Assembly (NCBI RefSeq): GCF_010882125.1
Contig: NZ_JAAGVZ010000001.1
Location: 1 to 64,000 of the forward strand
Source: Peribacillus alkalitolerans
GTDB taxonomy: Bacteria > Bacillota > Bacilli > Bacillales > DSM-1321
Length of the DNA stretch: 64,000 bases
Reading direction: 5' to 3'
Under the pieces are notes generated by a model. The model was not told the DNA's origin. It was given only the letters and a program-made list of their open reading frames with translations, and searched no databases. The stretch's first letter is position 1, and each line of letters opens with the position of its first letter. This document shows positions 45,997 through 58,096 of the stretch, piece after piece. The translations under genes were made by a program, and so were the position numbers.

Positions 45997-46171
45997 GAGA
46001 GGCTGCCATTGGCAGCCACTTGATATTTGATAACTAGTCCTTTAAGATTTTTTCACTCAAGTGTCCTCAGAAAGCCGGAAATAATTATCCAATGCCTGAT
46101 CCACAAGGTATATCAGTTAATAATAAGTTTTTCTTCCATTCTTGTATACAAATATTGATAGCCTTTGGCAT

Positions 46172-46948
46172 CTATTTTTTCTTTGAACTTGGTAATCCAA
46201 CTGATGGATCCGCCTTACCCCCACTATTATAAAACTCAGGAACTTGACCACGAATGACGATCATTCCTGCAGGTATATCTTGTGTGACAGTATGCACTTT
46301 GGTAGCAAACGGTATGATGATTTGAACGGTCACTTCTATGTGGATCGTGATGTCTACATATGCATTATTGATTCCAAAAGGAGTGACTTTTTTTCGCACA
46401 TCAGAATGAACATTACCTATCGCATTGAATTTGACTGGTATCCTTGGTCCTAAGTTTCCTAATAAAGCGTTATTCGTTGCTTGACCTAACGGAACATAGA
46501 AGACAATGCCTTCTGATTCTGTACCATCCTGCTCAATTTCAACTCCTGCAGTTTCCTCAATAAGGGCTAGTTGACCTTTTTCAGCTGACTTAAGATTCAT
46601 TAAAACAGTACTCACAATTTCGGCGTTAACACGATTAATCATTTCAGTATTAAACTTAACAGGGGCAGTTAGGTCACTATTTGAATCAGTAGAGGTAAAC
46701 TCTATGATTTCATTCATGTCTATCCCATTTGCAATTTTTTGGCTAATAGCTTTATTTATCACAAGAGAAGCAATTTTTTGCGTTTGTGTTTCTGCATAGT
46801 TCATTAAAGTAGGTTCAATCCCTCTATTGATAACATAGAGCCCTCCTGCCGTAGAGAAAAGAAAGAAAACAAATGTTAAAAGGAAAACATATCGTGTAGG
46901 CAAGGGTCCTTTCGACCTTGGCAGACCCCTACGTCTAAAGAAGCTCAA
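46172..46948 (-). CDS. yunB: Sporulation protein YunB
   Basis: A 258-residue membrane-anchored protein required for normal sporulation in B. subtilis. A basic N terminus is followed by one membrane helix (about 20-41) and a large external domain, with phrases GIEPTLMNYAETQTQKIAS and VFYVPLGQATNNALLGNLGPRIPVKFNAIGNV. The start is TTG 46948, 7 bases after GGAGGG. That ribosome site lies in the 3' arm of a terminator-like hairpin (separate entry). It follows the HD-GYP gene. Confidence 0.88.
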   Translation of the reverse strand: MSFFRRRGLPRSKGPLPTRYVFLLTFVFFLFSTAGGLYVINRGIEPTLMNYAETQTQKIASLVINKAISQKIANGIDMNEIIEFTSTDSNSDLTAPVKFNTEMINRVNAEIVSTVLMNLKSAEKGQLALIEETAGVEIEQDGTESEGIVFYVPLGQATNNALLGNLGPRIPVKFNAIGNVHSDVRKKVTPFGINNAYVDITIHIEVTVQIIIPFATKVHTVTQDIPAGMIVIRGQVPEFYNSGGKADPSVGLPSSKKK

Positions 46949-46993
46949 AAAAATCCCTCCTTACAAGCTATATGTATGCTTGTATAGAGGGAT
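46946..46993 (-). terminator. Terminator-like hairpin overlapping the yunB ribosome binding site
   Basis: ATCCCTC and TACAAGC arms pair across a small internal loop, and T7 follows on the minus strand. The 3' arm contains the GGAGGG site of yunB, and the T-run ends in its TTG start. The hairpin can stop transcripts from the HD-GYP gene and, if read through, hide the yunB ribosome site. Confidence 0.65.
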
Positions 46994-47018
46994 CTAGGCT
47001 TCTATTTTTAAAGAATAA

Positions 47019-48125
47019 TCAACAGGTTTGTTTTTCAAATACTTCAGTGTTGCAGTTTACAATGATTATATCGAGATGATCTTTTAAATCATATTCGTAA
47101 GGTGATTTAAGTTCGTACCCATCTTCTTCAAGGATCAACAGAACTGGTCTTTCACTTAACCCGATATTTTGTCTAGCAACTATTCCTTTATTTCCATTGT
47201 TCAATTCTACTGCCACACCATTTGGGTAAATAGCTACGGCTTTTCTAAACGCTTCTATAATGCTTGTATCAAACTGTGTACCTGATCCAGCATAAAGAAT
47301 TTCCAACCCATGATGTGGTAACATTGCACTTCTATAAACACGGTTAGATGTAACTGCATCAAATACATCCGCTACAGCAATGATTTTCCCAAAATAATGA
47401 ATATCTTGTTCGCGTAAGCCTCTAGGATAGCCTGAACCGTCAAGCCTTTCATGATGTTGATAAGCACAATGCGCCACCAGAAGAGGGAGTGTCCCCACTC
47501 CTCTTAGTAAATTAAAACCATACTCTGAATGTTTTTTTACTTCTTCAAATTCATTGTCTGAGAGCTTTCCAGGCTTAAGTAAGATTTCAGAGGGTACCAT
47601 CATTTTTCCGACATCATGCAAAATTGCACCCAATCCAAGAGTCTCTAATTGCTTTTGATTTAACTTTAATTCTATTCCAATTGCCAAAGAATATAAGGTA
47701 ACATTCAGTGAATGGCTAAATATATAATTATCATATGTATAAACATCGGTGAGAAGAGTCAATAATTCATGGTTTCCTTTAATTTCGGTAAGGATTGACC
47801 TTATTAATTCCATGAATCGTTTTGAAGCTTTCTCAACAACAAAAGATCCAGTTATACTTTCTTTAAATTCTATATTTTTAAAGGTTTCTTCTATAGTGAT
47901 GATCGCCTGTTGTCTTAATTGCTCCGTTAATGAAGTCGTTGGGACAATTCGTTCTGTCTTGGGATCTGCAAGATATACATACGGGATGCCTAACTCTTGC
48001 AACCTAACAATCAGTCGATCTGTAAGCTCAACACCTTCATTGAGCAAAATTTGCCCTCTTTCATTATAGATACACTTACCTATCTTGTATCCTGCTTTCA
48101 GGCTAGACGTAGATAAAAGTCTCAT
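47019..48125 (-). CDS. HD-GYP domain protein, probable c-di-GMP phosphodiesterase
   Basis: A 368-residue cytoplasmic protein. The start is ATG 48125, 6 bases after AGGAG. The N-terminal segment (about 1-60) resembles the small PilZ-like or beta domain seen in DUF3391-type proteins (INERGQILLNEGVELT). The HD-GYP domain (about 120-310) has LGAILHDVGKMMVP and the GYP loop HHERLDGSGYPRGL, plus IAVADVFDAVTSNRVYR, so metal-binding and catalytic residues are present. A small C-terminal beta region follows. It sits between yunB and yunC, a place with no equivalent in B. subtilis. Confidence 0.88.
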   Translation of the reverse strand: MRLLSTSSLKAGYKIGKCIYNERGQILLNEGVELTDRLIVRLQELGIPYVYLADPKTERIVPTTSLTEQLRQQAIITIEETFKNIEFKESITGSFVVEKASKRFMELIRSILTEIKGNHELLTLLTDVYTYDNYIFSHSLNVTLYSLAIGIELKLNQKQLETLGLGAILHDVGKMMVPSEILLKPGKLSDNEFEEVKKHSEYGFNLLRGVGTLPLLVAHCAYQHHERLDGSGYPRGLREQDIHYFGKIIAVADVFDAVTSNRVYRSAMLPHHGLEILYAGSGTQFDTSIIEAFRKAVAIYPNGVAVELNNGNKGIVARQNIGLSERPVLLILEEDGYELKSPYEYDLKDHLDIIIVNCNTEVFEKQTC

Positions 48126-48372
48126 CACAATCTCCTGTATAAAAATCCAATTTTTGAAATAATAATTAATAGAAAATTTAACTAATATATAGCTTTATTA
48201 TCTATTAAAAATGTGTTTAATCAAGTATGAAATGTGATAAAAATAAGTAATCCTGCATTTTTAGGAAAATAGTGACATAAAATTTACATTATTTTTCCAT
48301 AATTTATGAATATATCCAATTTATTATTACGAAAACATAGAAAAAAGCCACCAAACTAGGTAGCTTAATGGC

Positions 48373-48672
48373 CTACATATATAATAACGCGTCCCGTCCC
48401 TTCATTCCTACGTGAATTCCGAGACTTTCCGCTTCAAATGTAACTGATTCTAGAGGCGCTTCCAGAAGCTGATCTAGGGTCTTTACACCGACTGCTCTAC
48501 CCGCAATTATTTTACGATCCTTAAGTTTCGCATTTAATAATCCGATATCTAGAGCGCCACACATAATATATCCCTTATCAGAGGTCACTACCAACAAATT
48601 CGTTTTAGGGATTTGTACGGATATCCCTAGAAACGTTCTACCTCCAATTTCAATCGGTGTCATGCTCATCAT
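48373..48672 (-). CDS. yunC: YunC family protein (DUF1805)
   Basis: A 99-residue cytosolic protein that closely follows B. subtilis YunC: NLLVVTSDKGYIMCGALDIGLLNAKL, AGRAVGVKTLDQLLEAPLESVT and a final GIHVGMKGRDALL. AAAGGAG lies about 12 bases upstream of ATG 48672; a second ATG follows at once. It is probably co-transcribed from yunF-yunE. Function unknown. Confidence 0.88.
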   Translation of the reverse strand: MMSMTPIEIGGRTFLGISVQIPKTNLLVVTSDKGYIMCGALDIGLLNAKLKDRKIIAGRAVGVKTLDQLLEAPLESVTFEAESLGIHVGMKGRDALLYM

Positions 48673-48755
48673 CTAAACATCACACTCCTTTCCTCACATT
48701 CATACATATGAAAATTGCCAAGAAAGGGTGTTTACCTATTCTGTTTTTTTAAACC

Positions 48756-49583
48756 TTACCCTATAATACCTTGATAAATTAGGCGAATACCTATAATCAG
48801 AAGCATAATTCGTAAAATGTTAACAAGTGACTTACTTGTGAGTTTTTTATTGATGTAAGCCCCAAGTTTTGCTCCAAACCAAGCACCTGGAATTAGAGCT
48901 GCTGCGTACGCCCAATTCACATTTCCTAATGAAATATGTGTGACTGAATTGACCATGGATGACAGAAATACGAGAAACATCGATGTAGCTACTGCAACAT
49001 GCGGCGGGAATAAGAACAGCAAAATCATGGCTGGTACAATCAGTGAACCTCCTCCAATGCCAAATAGCCCTGAACAAAATCCTACTGCAATAGAAATCAG
49101 GAGTGCAGGTAACACATTATATCCATAATGAAACTCTTTTCCATCCGGATCTTTGAAAACCCTCTTAATTTGAAAAGTTTCTTTAAATGAGACTGGCTTT
49201 AATCGATCCTTAATCATTAGAACTAAAGAAATTAAGATAACAAAAATTCCAAAATAGAGATTAAAATCATCAAGTTCCATATGTTTGTTCATGAGGGCAC
49301 CTAAAATGCCTCCTAATGCACTTCCCGCAAAAAATATGAAACCGGACTTATAATCTACTGTTTTATGCTTCATATACGCTAAAGTTGAAGACAATCCAGT
49401 GAAAATCATAACCACAGTTGATACTCCTACGGCAACCTGAGGGGTTAAAGGTGTAAGCAATCCAGATGCTGAGCTAAAGAATAGCAATGCCGGAACAATG
49501 ATAATTCCCCCTCCTAAGCCAATTAATGAACCAATTGTTCCTGAGGATAATCCAATGATGATTAGTAAAACAATCCATTCCAC
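48756..49583 (-). CDS. yunE: TauE/SafE-family membrane transporter YunE
   Basis: A 275-residue membrane protein with eight or nine helices in two halves: SSGTIGSLIGLGGGIIIVPALL in the first and CSGLFGIGGGSLIVPAMILLFLFPPHVAVATSM in the second, the TauE/SafE repeat signature. A cytoplasmic loop (about 118-150) links the halves. The start is GTG 49583, 8 bases after AGAGGTG. It begins 34 bases after yunF ends. yunD, which separates yunC and yunE in B. subtilis, is absent. Confidence 0.85.
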   Translation of the reverse strand: MEWIVLLIIIGLSSGTIGSLIGLGGGIIIVPALLFFSSASGLLTPLTPQVAVGVSTVVMIFTGLSSTLAYMKHKTVDYKSGFIFFAGSALGGILGALMNKHMELDDFNLYFGIFVILISLVLMIKDRLKPVSFKETFQIKRVFKDPDGKEFHYGYNVLPALLISIAVGFCSGLFGIGGGSLIVPAMILLFLFPPHVAVATSMFLVFLSSMVNSVTHISLGNVNWAYAAALIPGAWFGAKLGAYINKKLTSKSLVNILRIMLLIIGIRLIYQGIIG

Positions 49584-49617
49584 TCTCCATGCACCTCTGT
49601 CTAATAATTATGTACTT

Positions 49618-50466
49618 CTAAAACAAATCGAGCTGCTTTGGAGCAAGACCTTCATAAGCAACACCAAACAATTCTATCATTTCTTTTGCGTTATCTGCTG
49701 CATCTCCACCAGAATTATTATTAAATAATACATATAGTTGTTTCGTTTCCCCTTGAATTGTAAGTAATTTCTCTTTTAAATCTATTAATTCTTTTTCATT
49801 ATATTTATATAGGTAACGAACATCTCGCCAGTCCTTCCCATTTGAAGGTTTCGTCCATCCATGTGCATTCCTTCCATGGAAACGAACTAAGGTCTTGTCA
49901 GGGTCAGTAACATAAGGAACAAAAGGAATTGATCCACTTCCAGATTGCGGTTCATCACAAATACTATGTATCCAGCCTTCATTATCCATAAATGCAAGTG
50001 TTTTATCATAATACGCTGGTGAAAACCATGTTTGATTCCGAAACTCAAGTGCTGCTGGAATCCCTTGAATTTGCTCCTTACACCATCTTAAATAATCCAC
50101 GTTCTCTTTCTTACAATCAAACCAAGGTGGAAACTGAAAAAGTGCCATGGCAAGTTTTCCTGCCTCTTGGTAGGGCGATAATGAATCTAGAAATGCAGAA
50201 AACATCTCTTCCTTACTACTAAAAGGAATCTCACCTCGTTGATGGCCCGTCATCCCCTGATAAGCTTTAACGATGAATTGGAAGGAGGCAGGGGTGTCTT
50301 TCACCCATTTTTCCGCATTACGTTTCGGTTGAATCGCATAAAATGCCGCATCTACTTCGACAATAGGGAAATGTGCCCCATATTCCTTCAATTTATCTCG
50401 AGATGGGACATTTCCAGCATACAAAGTATCATGGTCACCCCATCCAGTCACTCCAATCCAAATCAC
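49618..50466 (-). CDS. yunF: DUF72 family protein YunF
   Basis: A 282-residue protein with the DUF72 TIM-barrel fold. Family marks are IGVTGWGDHDTLY at the N terminus, VEVDAAFYAIQ, LALFQFPPWF-like ALFQFPPWF, AALEFRNQTWF and VRFHGRNAHGW, ending near YVLFNNNSGGDAADNAKEM. The start is GTG 50466, behind AGGAGGG. First gene of the yunF-yunE-yunC group. Its biochemical role is unknown. Confidence 0.9.
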   Translation of the reverse strand: MIWIGVTGWGDHDTLYAGNVPSRDKLKEYGAHFPIVEVDAAFYAIQPKRNAEKWVKDTPASFQFIVKAYQGMTGHQRGEIPFSSKEEMFSAFLDSLSPYQEAGKLAMALFQFPPWFDCKKENVDYLRWCKEQIQGIPAALEFRNQTWFSPAYYDKTLAFMDNEGWIHSICDEPQSGSGSIPFVPYVTDPDKTLVRFHGRNAHGWTKPSNGKDWRDVRYLYKYNEKELIDLKEKLLTIQGETKQLYVLFNNNSGGDAADNAKEMIELFGVAYEGLAPKQLDLF

Positions 50467-50680
50467 AATACCACCCTCCTAATATTGGTTTAATTGTATC
50501 ATATCTATGGACATATCCTTTCTCCCTTATATTATCGGTACGTTAGCTTGCGGGCATCATTGTTGCTCAGCTATACCGTATTATTGTTTACTCTTCCAAC
50601 CTCGATACAGGCATTATTCATGCTAAGCTGCTTCCATGACATCCATACCTGTTACTCCGGTGTTTTAACTAATAAGAAAG

Positions 50681-50716
50681 AAAATAGGGTAGCTTATTTA
50701 ATTAAGCTACCCTACT
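50681..50716 (-). terminator. Terminator of the pgaC-pgaD-like pair
   Basis: AGGGTAGCTTA pairs with TAAGCTACCCT and ATTTTC follows on the minus strand, just past the PgaD-like stop. Confidence 0.8.
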
Positions 50717-50732
50717 AATAAACTGATCACAA

Positions 50733-51098
50733 TCATCTCTCAACATAGCGCTGTCCCTGTAATGTATGAACCTCTTCAGGACGGATTGAATAAAAGGCTG
50801 CAATTTCTTCTATTTCCAAGGGCTTTGGAAAGGACCTTCGATTTAGACTACCAAATCTCTTTTTATTGTATTCGCCCCAAAAAAAGAAAGATAAAAAAGC
50901 AAAAATAACGAAGGAAAAAGTAAAAATTATGATTGCATCTATATTGGAGAGTGATAATTTATAGAATCTAACATTAAAATCAAATTCAACATATGAGAAT
51001 AACAAATATACAAAATACACGATAAATATCCAAGCTAAGCTTGTAATAACACTTTCGAAAATGAACTTTTTTCGGTTTCTTTTTTGTTTTATAACCAA
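50733..51098 (-). CDS. PgaD-like accessory protein of polysaccharide synthase
   Basis: A 121-residue protein with two membrane helices (about 15-38 and 57-79) and a charged C-terminal tail, the layout of PgaD. Sequence similarity is too low to prove the family by eye, but it follows a PgaC/IcaA-type synthase directly and is co-terminated. TTG 51098, 7 bases after GGGGTG, is the preferred start; ATG 51113 has no site. In E. coli PgaD and PgaC together bind c-di-GMP. Whether this protein does so is inference. Confidence 0.6.
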   Translation of the reverse strand: MVIKQKRNRKKFIFESVITSLAWIFIVYFVYLLFSYVEFDFNVRFYKLSLSNIDAIIIFTFSFVIFAFLSFFFWGEYNKKRFGSLNRRSFPKPLEIEEIAAFYSIRPEEVHTLQGQRYVER

Positions 51099-51136
51099 TT
51101 GAAAACACCCCATGCAACAAACATGAATTTAACCAA

Positions 51137-52372
51137 TTATGACTCCACTTCTCGAATTGGGCTTTTCCAAGTAGCAAATTGCTTGTTTGATTTCCTTAAA
51201 ATTTTCAATGCTTTAGGGAATGCCACAACCACTAACAATGCAGATATTTGCCAATAAACAAGTGGGTACCATATAGACCAAAATAGATATTTAAATAAGC
51301 CTTTTTCATATTGCCTTTCAATAAGTACTGCAATAGTAAATTGTAATACACTGATTATGGCTAAGTAATTACTGATTAATAAGATTGGAGAAATCAAACC
51401 CTGCTTGAAAAAGAAATTATATACAGCAACAATCGATGAAACGAACCATAAATGAGCCCATGTAAAGCTGAGGACTTGCTCTATAAAAACAGGGAAAAGC
51501 CTTCTTTGTCTCCAATCAAGAAATATATCAGAATGTCGAAGCATGACTTCAATTCCACCTTGAGTCCACCTCAACCTTTGTTTCCAGATACCTTTAAAAG
51601 TATCTGGTACCCACATCCAGCAAAGGGCCTTAGGTTCATATCTGATATCCCAAAATCTTCGTTGCAGCTTCCAAGTGATACCAATATCATCAGTAATGAG
51701 ATCGGTATCCCACATACCTACATCAAATAAAGCTTTTTTCCTAAAAACTGCACATACTCCAGAAACGGTCATCACTTTACCGAATAACCTTTGCGTACGC
51801 TTAATCAAACCAATGATGCTTGTATATTCCAATAATTGAATTTTAGATAATAAGCTAGCTCTATTCCTTGTCCTAGGGTTCCCAGTAACCGCGCCTACCC
51901 TTTCACCATTATTCGGTATGATGAAATGTGAAATCATATAGCGCAGAGCATCTTTATCTAGGATTGCATCACTATCAATGGTTGCAACATAATCACCTCT
52001 AGAAACCAACACACCTTGAATAAGTGCATTTGCCTTGCCTTTATTTTTATTAAGGTGTACTACCCTTAAGCTTGGATATTGCTTGAGTAACTGTTCTAAA
52101 ATATCAATTGTTCGATCTGTACTTCCATCATTAATCACAATAATTTCATATCCTGGATAATTGAGCGTTGAACAATGCTGGATTGTTTCAGCAATGGTAT
52201 ATTCCTCGTTATGAGCAGGAATTAGAACGGATACAAAAGGTAATTCATCATCAGGAATGTCGATATCTATCTTTTTTTCCCTTCTTATAAAAAAAAGTAA
52301 TCCACCTGTAATCCAAATCAAACCCATTACAAGCGGATAATAGAACAAGAAGAGATGAGAGATTTGTTTCAA
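51137..52372 (-). CDS. pgaC: Poly-beta-1,6-N-acetylglucosamine synthase-type glycosyltransferase (PgaC/IcaA-like)
   Basis: A processive GT2 glycosyltransferase, 411 residues, the usual length of IcaA. One N-terminal helix (about 5-27) precedes the catalytic domain: VSVLIPAHNEEYTIAET, VINDGSTDRT, ATIDSDAILD (DxD), ITDDIGITW (catalytic base) and the processivity motif QRLRW. Three or more C-terminal helices form the channel. The start is TTG 52372, 8 bases after AGGAGG; the upstream frame lacks a site. No icaB/pgaB deacetylase or icaC lies nearby, so this is a minimal two-gene locus. Confidence 0.85.
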   Translation of the reverse strand: MKQISHLFLFYYPLVMGLIWITGGLLFFIRREKKIDIDIPDDELPFVSVLIPAHNEEYTIAETIQHCSTLNYPGYEIIVINDGSTDRTIDILEQLLKQYPSLRVVHLNKNKGKANALIQGVLVSRGDYVATIDSDAILDKDALRYMISHFIIPNNGERVGAVTGNPRTRNRASLLSKIQLLEYTSIIGLIKRTQRLFGKVMTVSGVCAVFRKKALFDVGMWDTDLITDDIGITWKLQRRFWDIRYEPKALCWMWVPDTFKGIWKQRLRWTQGGIEVMLRHSDIFLDWRQRRLFPVFIEQVLSFTWAHLWFVSSIVAVYNFFFKQGLISPILLISNYLAIISVLQFTIAVLIERQYEKGLFKYLFWSIWYPLVYWQISALLVVVAFPKALKILRKSNKQFATWKSPIREVES

Positions 52373-52463
52373 ATGCCTCTCCTCCTTGGTTCCATATTCT
52401 ATTATTAAGCATATATTAGAGTCTTTTGTAAAAATACAAGTAGATTCTGCTATTTTTGGAATA

Positions 52464-52496
52464 TGAAAAACCCGCCTCATAATGAAGACGGGTTTT
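52464..52496 (-). terminator. Terminator of the suf operon
   Basis: AAAACCCG pairs with CGGGTTTT, with weaker pairing inside the loop, and T's follow. It lies 6 bases past the sufB stop. Confidence 0.88.
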
Positions 52497-52502
52497 AAAC
52501 AA

Positions 52503-53900
52503 TTAACCGATAGAACCTTCCATTTCGAACTTAATTAATCTGTTCATTTCTACAGCATATTCCATTGGAAGTTCTTTTGTAAATGGCTCGATGAAGCCCA
52601 TTACGATCATTTCCGTTGCTTCTTGCTCAGAGATACCACGGCTCATTAGATAGAACAATTGCTCTTCAGAAACCTTGGAAACCTTCGCTTCATGCTCAAG
52701 GGAGATGTTGTCGTTCAGGATTTCATTGTATGGGATTGTATCGGAAGTGGATTGGTTATCCATAATCAACGTATCACATTCGATATTCGCACGAGCACCA
52801 TCTGCTTTACGTCCGAAGTGTACAATCCCACGGTATGTTACTTTACCACCATGTTTAGAGATGGATTTAGATACAATTGTGGAAGAAGTATTAGGTGCAA
52901 GGTGAATCATTTTCGCTCCTGCATCCTGATGTTGACCTTTACCAGCGATTGCGATGGATAACGTCATACCACGTGCGCCTTCACCCTTTAGGATGACAGC
53001 TGGGTATTTCATTGTTAGCTTAGAACCGATGTTACCATCAATCCATTCCATCGTCGCATTCGCTTCACACACTGCGCGCTTCGTAACTAGGTTAAATACA
53101 TTGTTAGCCCAGTTTTGAATCGTAGTGTAACGGCAGTAAGCATTTTTCTTGATAATGATTTCAACAACTGCACTATGAAGCGAATTCGTTGTATAGACTG
53201 GTGCTGTACAACCTTCTACATAGTGAACATGAGCATCTTCATCAACAATGATTAACGTACGCTCGAATTGTCCCATGTTTTCTGAGTTAATACGGAAGTA
53301 CGCTTGAAGTGGCGTATCCACTTTAATTCCTTTTGGTACATAAATGAATGAACCACCAGACCAAACAGCCGAGTTTAATGCAGCAAATTTGTTGTCTGTA
53401 GATGGAATTACTTTCCCAAAGTGCTCTCGGAAAATATCTTCATTTTCACGAAGTGCAGAATCTGTATCCTTGAAAACAATTCCAAGATCTTCAAGTTCTT
53501 CTTTCATGTTGTGGTAAACAACTTCGGATTCATACTGCGCAGAAACACCTGCAAGGTATTTTTGTTCTGCTTCTGGGATTCCTAGTTTATCAAACGTTTG
53601 TTTAATCTCTTCTGGAACTTCATCCCAAGAGCGTTCTGATTTCTCAGATGGCTTTACGTAATACGTAATTTCATCAAAGTTTAAGCTGGCAAGATCTCCA
53701 CCCCATTGAGGCATTGGCATTTCGTAAAAAAGCTCCAATGATTTCAAGCGGAAATCAAGCATCCATTGAGGCTCTTCTTTCATGCGGGAAATCTCTTCAA
53801 CGATTTCTCTAGTCAAACCGCGCTTAGAACGGAAAATGGACACGTCTCTATCTGCAAAACCGTACTTGTAATCTCCGATCTCTGGCATTTTTTTCGCCAT
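52503..53900 (-). CDS. sufB: Fe-S cluster assembly protein SufB
   Basis: A core subunit of the SufBCD scaffold on which Fe-S clusters are built. The 465 residues match the usual Bacillus length. The start is ATG 53900, 9 bases after GGAGG; the longer frame is discarded. Landmarks are [35 protein letters not shown], and the C-terminal [22 protein letters not shown] shared with SufD. Last gene of sufCDSUB. Confidence 0.96.
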   Translation of the reverse strand: MAKKMPEIGDYKYGFADRDVSIFRSKRGLTREIVEEISRMKEEPQWMLDFRLKSLELFYEMPMPQWGGDLASLNFDEITYYVKPSEKSERSWDEVPEEIKQTFDKLGIPEAEQKYLAGVSAQYESEVVYHNMKEELEDLGIVFKDTDSALRENEDIFREHFGKVIPSTDNKFAALNSAVWSGGSFIYVPKGIKVDTPLQAYFRINSENMGQFERTLIIVDEDAHVHYVEGCTAPVYTTNSLHSAVVEIIIKKNAYCRYTTIQNWANNVFNLVTKRAVCEANATMEWIDGNIGSKLTMKYPAVILKGEGARGMTLSIAIAGKGQHQDAGAKMIHLAPNTSSTIVSKSISKHGGKVTYRGIVHFGRKADGARANIECDTLIMDNQSTSDTIPYNEILNDNISLEHEAKVSKVSEEQLFYLMSRGISEQEATEMIVMGFIEPFTKELPMEYAVEMNRLIKFEMEGSIG

Positions 53901-53978
53901 TGCTCGATTCCTCCGTTTCAAAAACGGTCAGAGGGCTTTACCTACAATCGGAACTGCCCTCTTTCCATTTATCTTATT

Positions 53979-56939
<2,961 letters not shown>

Positions 56940-56956
56940 TGATATCCTCCTAACGC

Positions 56957-57742
56957 TTAAGCTTCTTGGCCAACAGTTTCGTCTTCGATTCCTAATTCTT
57001 GCTTAATCCAATCATAACCTTCCGCCTCTAAGCGTTGTGCAAGCTCAGGACCACCAGACTTAACAACACGACCTTGCATCATAACGTGTACGAAATCAGG
57101 TGTAATGTAGTTTAATAGACGTTGGTAGTGGGTAATCATTAAGCAGCCGAAATCTTCACTGCGCATTTCATTGATCCCTTTTGAAACGACTTTCAATGCA
57201 TCGATGTCAAGACCAGAATCAATCTCATCAAGGATTGCGATTTTAGGTTCAAGCATCATTAATTGAAGGATTTCATTACGCTTCTTTTCTCCACCAGAGA
57301 AACCTTCATTAAGGTAACGCTGTGCCATATCCGGATCCATTTCAAGAAGTTCCATCTTTTTGTCCATTGTACGGATGAACTTCATTAATGAAATTTCTTC
57401 GCCCTCTTCACGACGGCTATTGATAGCTGAACGAAGGAAGTCTGCGTTTGTTACACCATTAATTTCACTTGGATATTGCATAGCAAGGAACAATCCAGCT
57501 TGTGCACGCTCATCCACTTCCATCTCTAGCACGTCTTTACCATCTAAAGTAATGCTTCCACTAGTTACTTCATATTTAGGGTGACCCATGATCGCAGATG
57601 ATAAAGTAGATTTACCAGTACCATTTGGACCCATGATTGCGTGGATTTCTCCACCTTTAACCTCTAGGTTTACCCCTTTTAAAATTTCTTTACCATCGAT
57701 TGAAACGTGTAAATCTTTAATTGTTAAAGTAGAACCAGCCAT
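56957..57742 (-). CDS. sufC: SufC, ABC-type ATPase of the Suf complex
   Basis: A soluble ABC ATPase that powers the SufBCD scaffold, 261 residues. Walker A is GPNGTGKST, the Suf-type signature FSGGEKKRNEI, and Walker B IAILDEIDSGLD. GGAGG precedes the ATG. First gene of sufC-sufD-sufS-sufU-sufB. It differs from transporter ATPases in the ENGFSGGEKKR-type signature, and no permease is nearby. Confidence 0.96.
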   Translation of the reverse strand: MAGSTLTIKDLHVSIDGKEILKGVNLEVKGGEIHAIMGPNGTGKSTLSSAIMGHPKYEVTSGSITLDGKDVLEMEVDERAQAGLFLAMQYPSEINGVTNADFLRSAINSRREEGEEISLMKFIRTMDKKMELLEMDPDMAQRYLNEGFSGGEKKRNEILQLMMLEPKIAILDEIDSGLDIDALKVVSKGINEMRSEDFGCLMITHYQRLLNYITPDFVHVMMQGRVVKSGGPELAQRLEAEGYDWIKQELGIEDETVGQEA

Positions 57743-57766
57743 ATTAATACCTCCGACATTAAATTC

Positions 57767-57794
57767 ATTATAAAGGATTTAACCTGTATGAAAA
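57767..57794 (-). promoter_or_regulatory. Possible sigma-A promoter of the suf operon
   Basis: On the minus strand TTTTCA (57789-57794) and a perfect TATAAT (57767-57772) are 16 bases apart. The transcript would start about 15-20 bases upstream of the sufC ATG. The -35 box is weak. Confidence 0.45.
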
Positions 57795-57850
57795 TCTCAT
57801 CCAGCCTATTCCCTATTGTCACACTGCATTTCATTTGTCTCCTTCAAAAC

Positions 57851-57883
57851 TGACACCTGCGCTCTCATTAAGTGCAGGTGTCA
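57851..57883. other. 10-bp inverted repeat upstream of sufC
   Basis: TGACACCTGC pairs with GCAGGTGTCA around a 13-base loop. The minus-strand side continues GTTTTGAAGGAG. It could be a weak terminator, an operator, or part of a longer leader if transcription starts upstream. Confidence 0.4.
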
Positions 57884-58096
57884 AATAAGTTAATAGGAAA
57901 CAAATTAACTACAGTAATTCTCAATTTATTCTCATTACAATCTTATAACAAATGAAATCTGATAGCAACTAATTAAATGGTAATAACACTATGAGTGTAG
58001 TGTAAATGATGCTCTCCTAACATTCTATCGCTTATCATACTATTTCCCAAATTATCTACAACCATTACATATAAAATGCTTAAACATTAGGCTGGG

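Larger units (their letters stand above)
45725..46171. other. Gene-free stretch packed with inverted repeats
   Basis: Between yunA and yunB, which converge, lie the phrase AGAGGCTGCCATTG (45753), the composite repeat copy 2 (45774-45912), a 20-bp perfect hairpin (45953-45996), and AGAGGCTGCCATTG again (46000). The direct repeat of that phrase brackets the whole set. No gene is visible. Confidence 0.7.

Noticed and set aside
57757-57835. Leader peptide gene upstream of sufC
   Set aside because: A frame follows AAGGAG, but it runs into sufC in another phase and has no conserved features or stop placement typical of leaders.
57910-57950. Fur box upstream of sufC
   Set aside because: The TGAGAAT direct repeats match only one half of the Fur consensus and lack the inverted partner.
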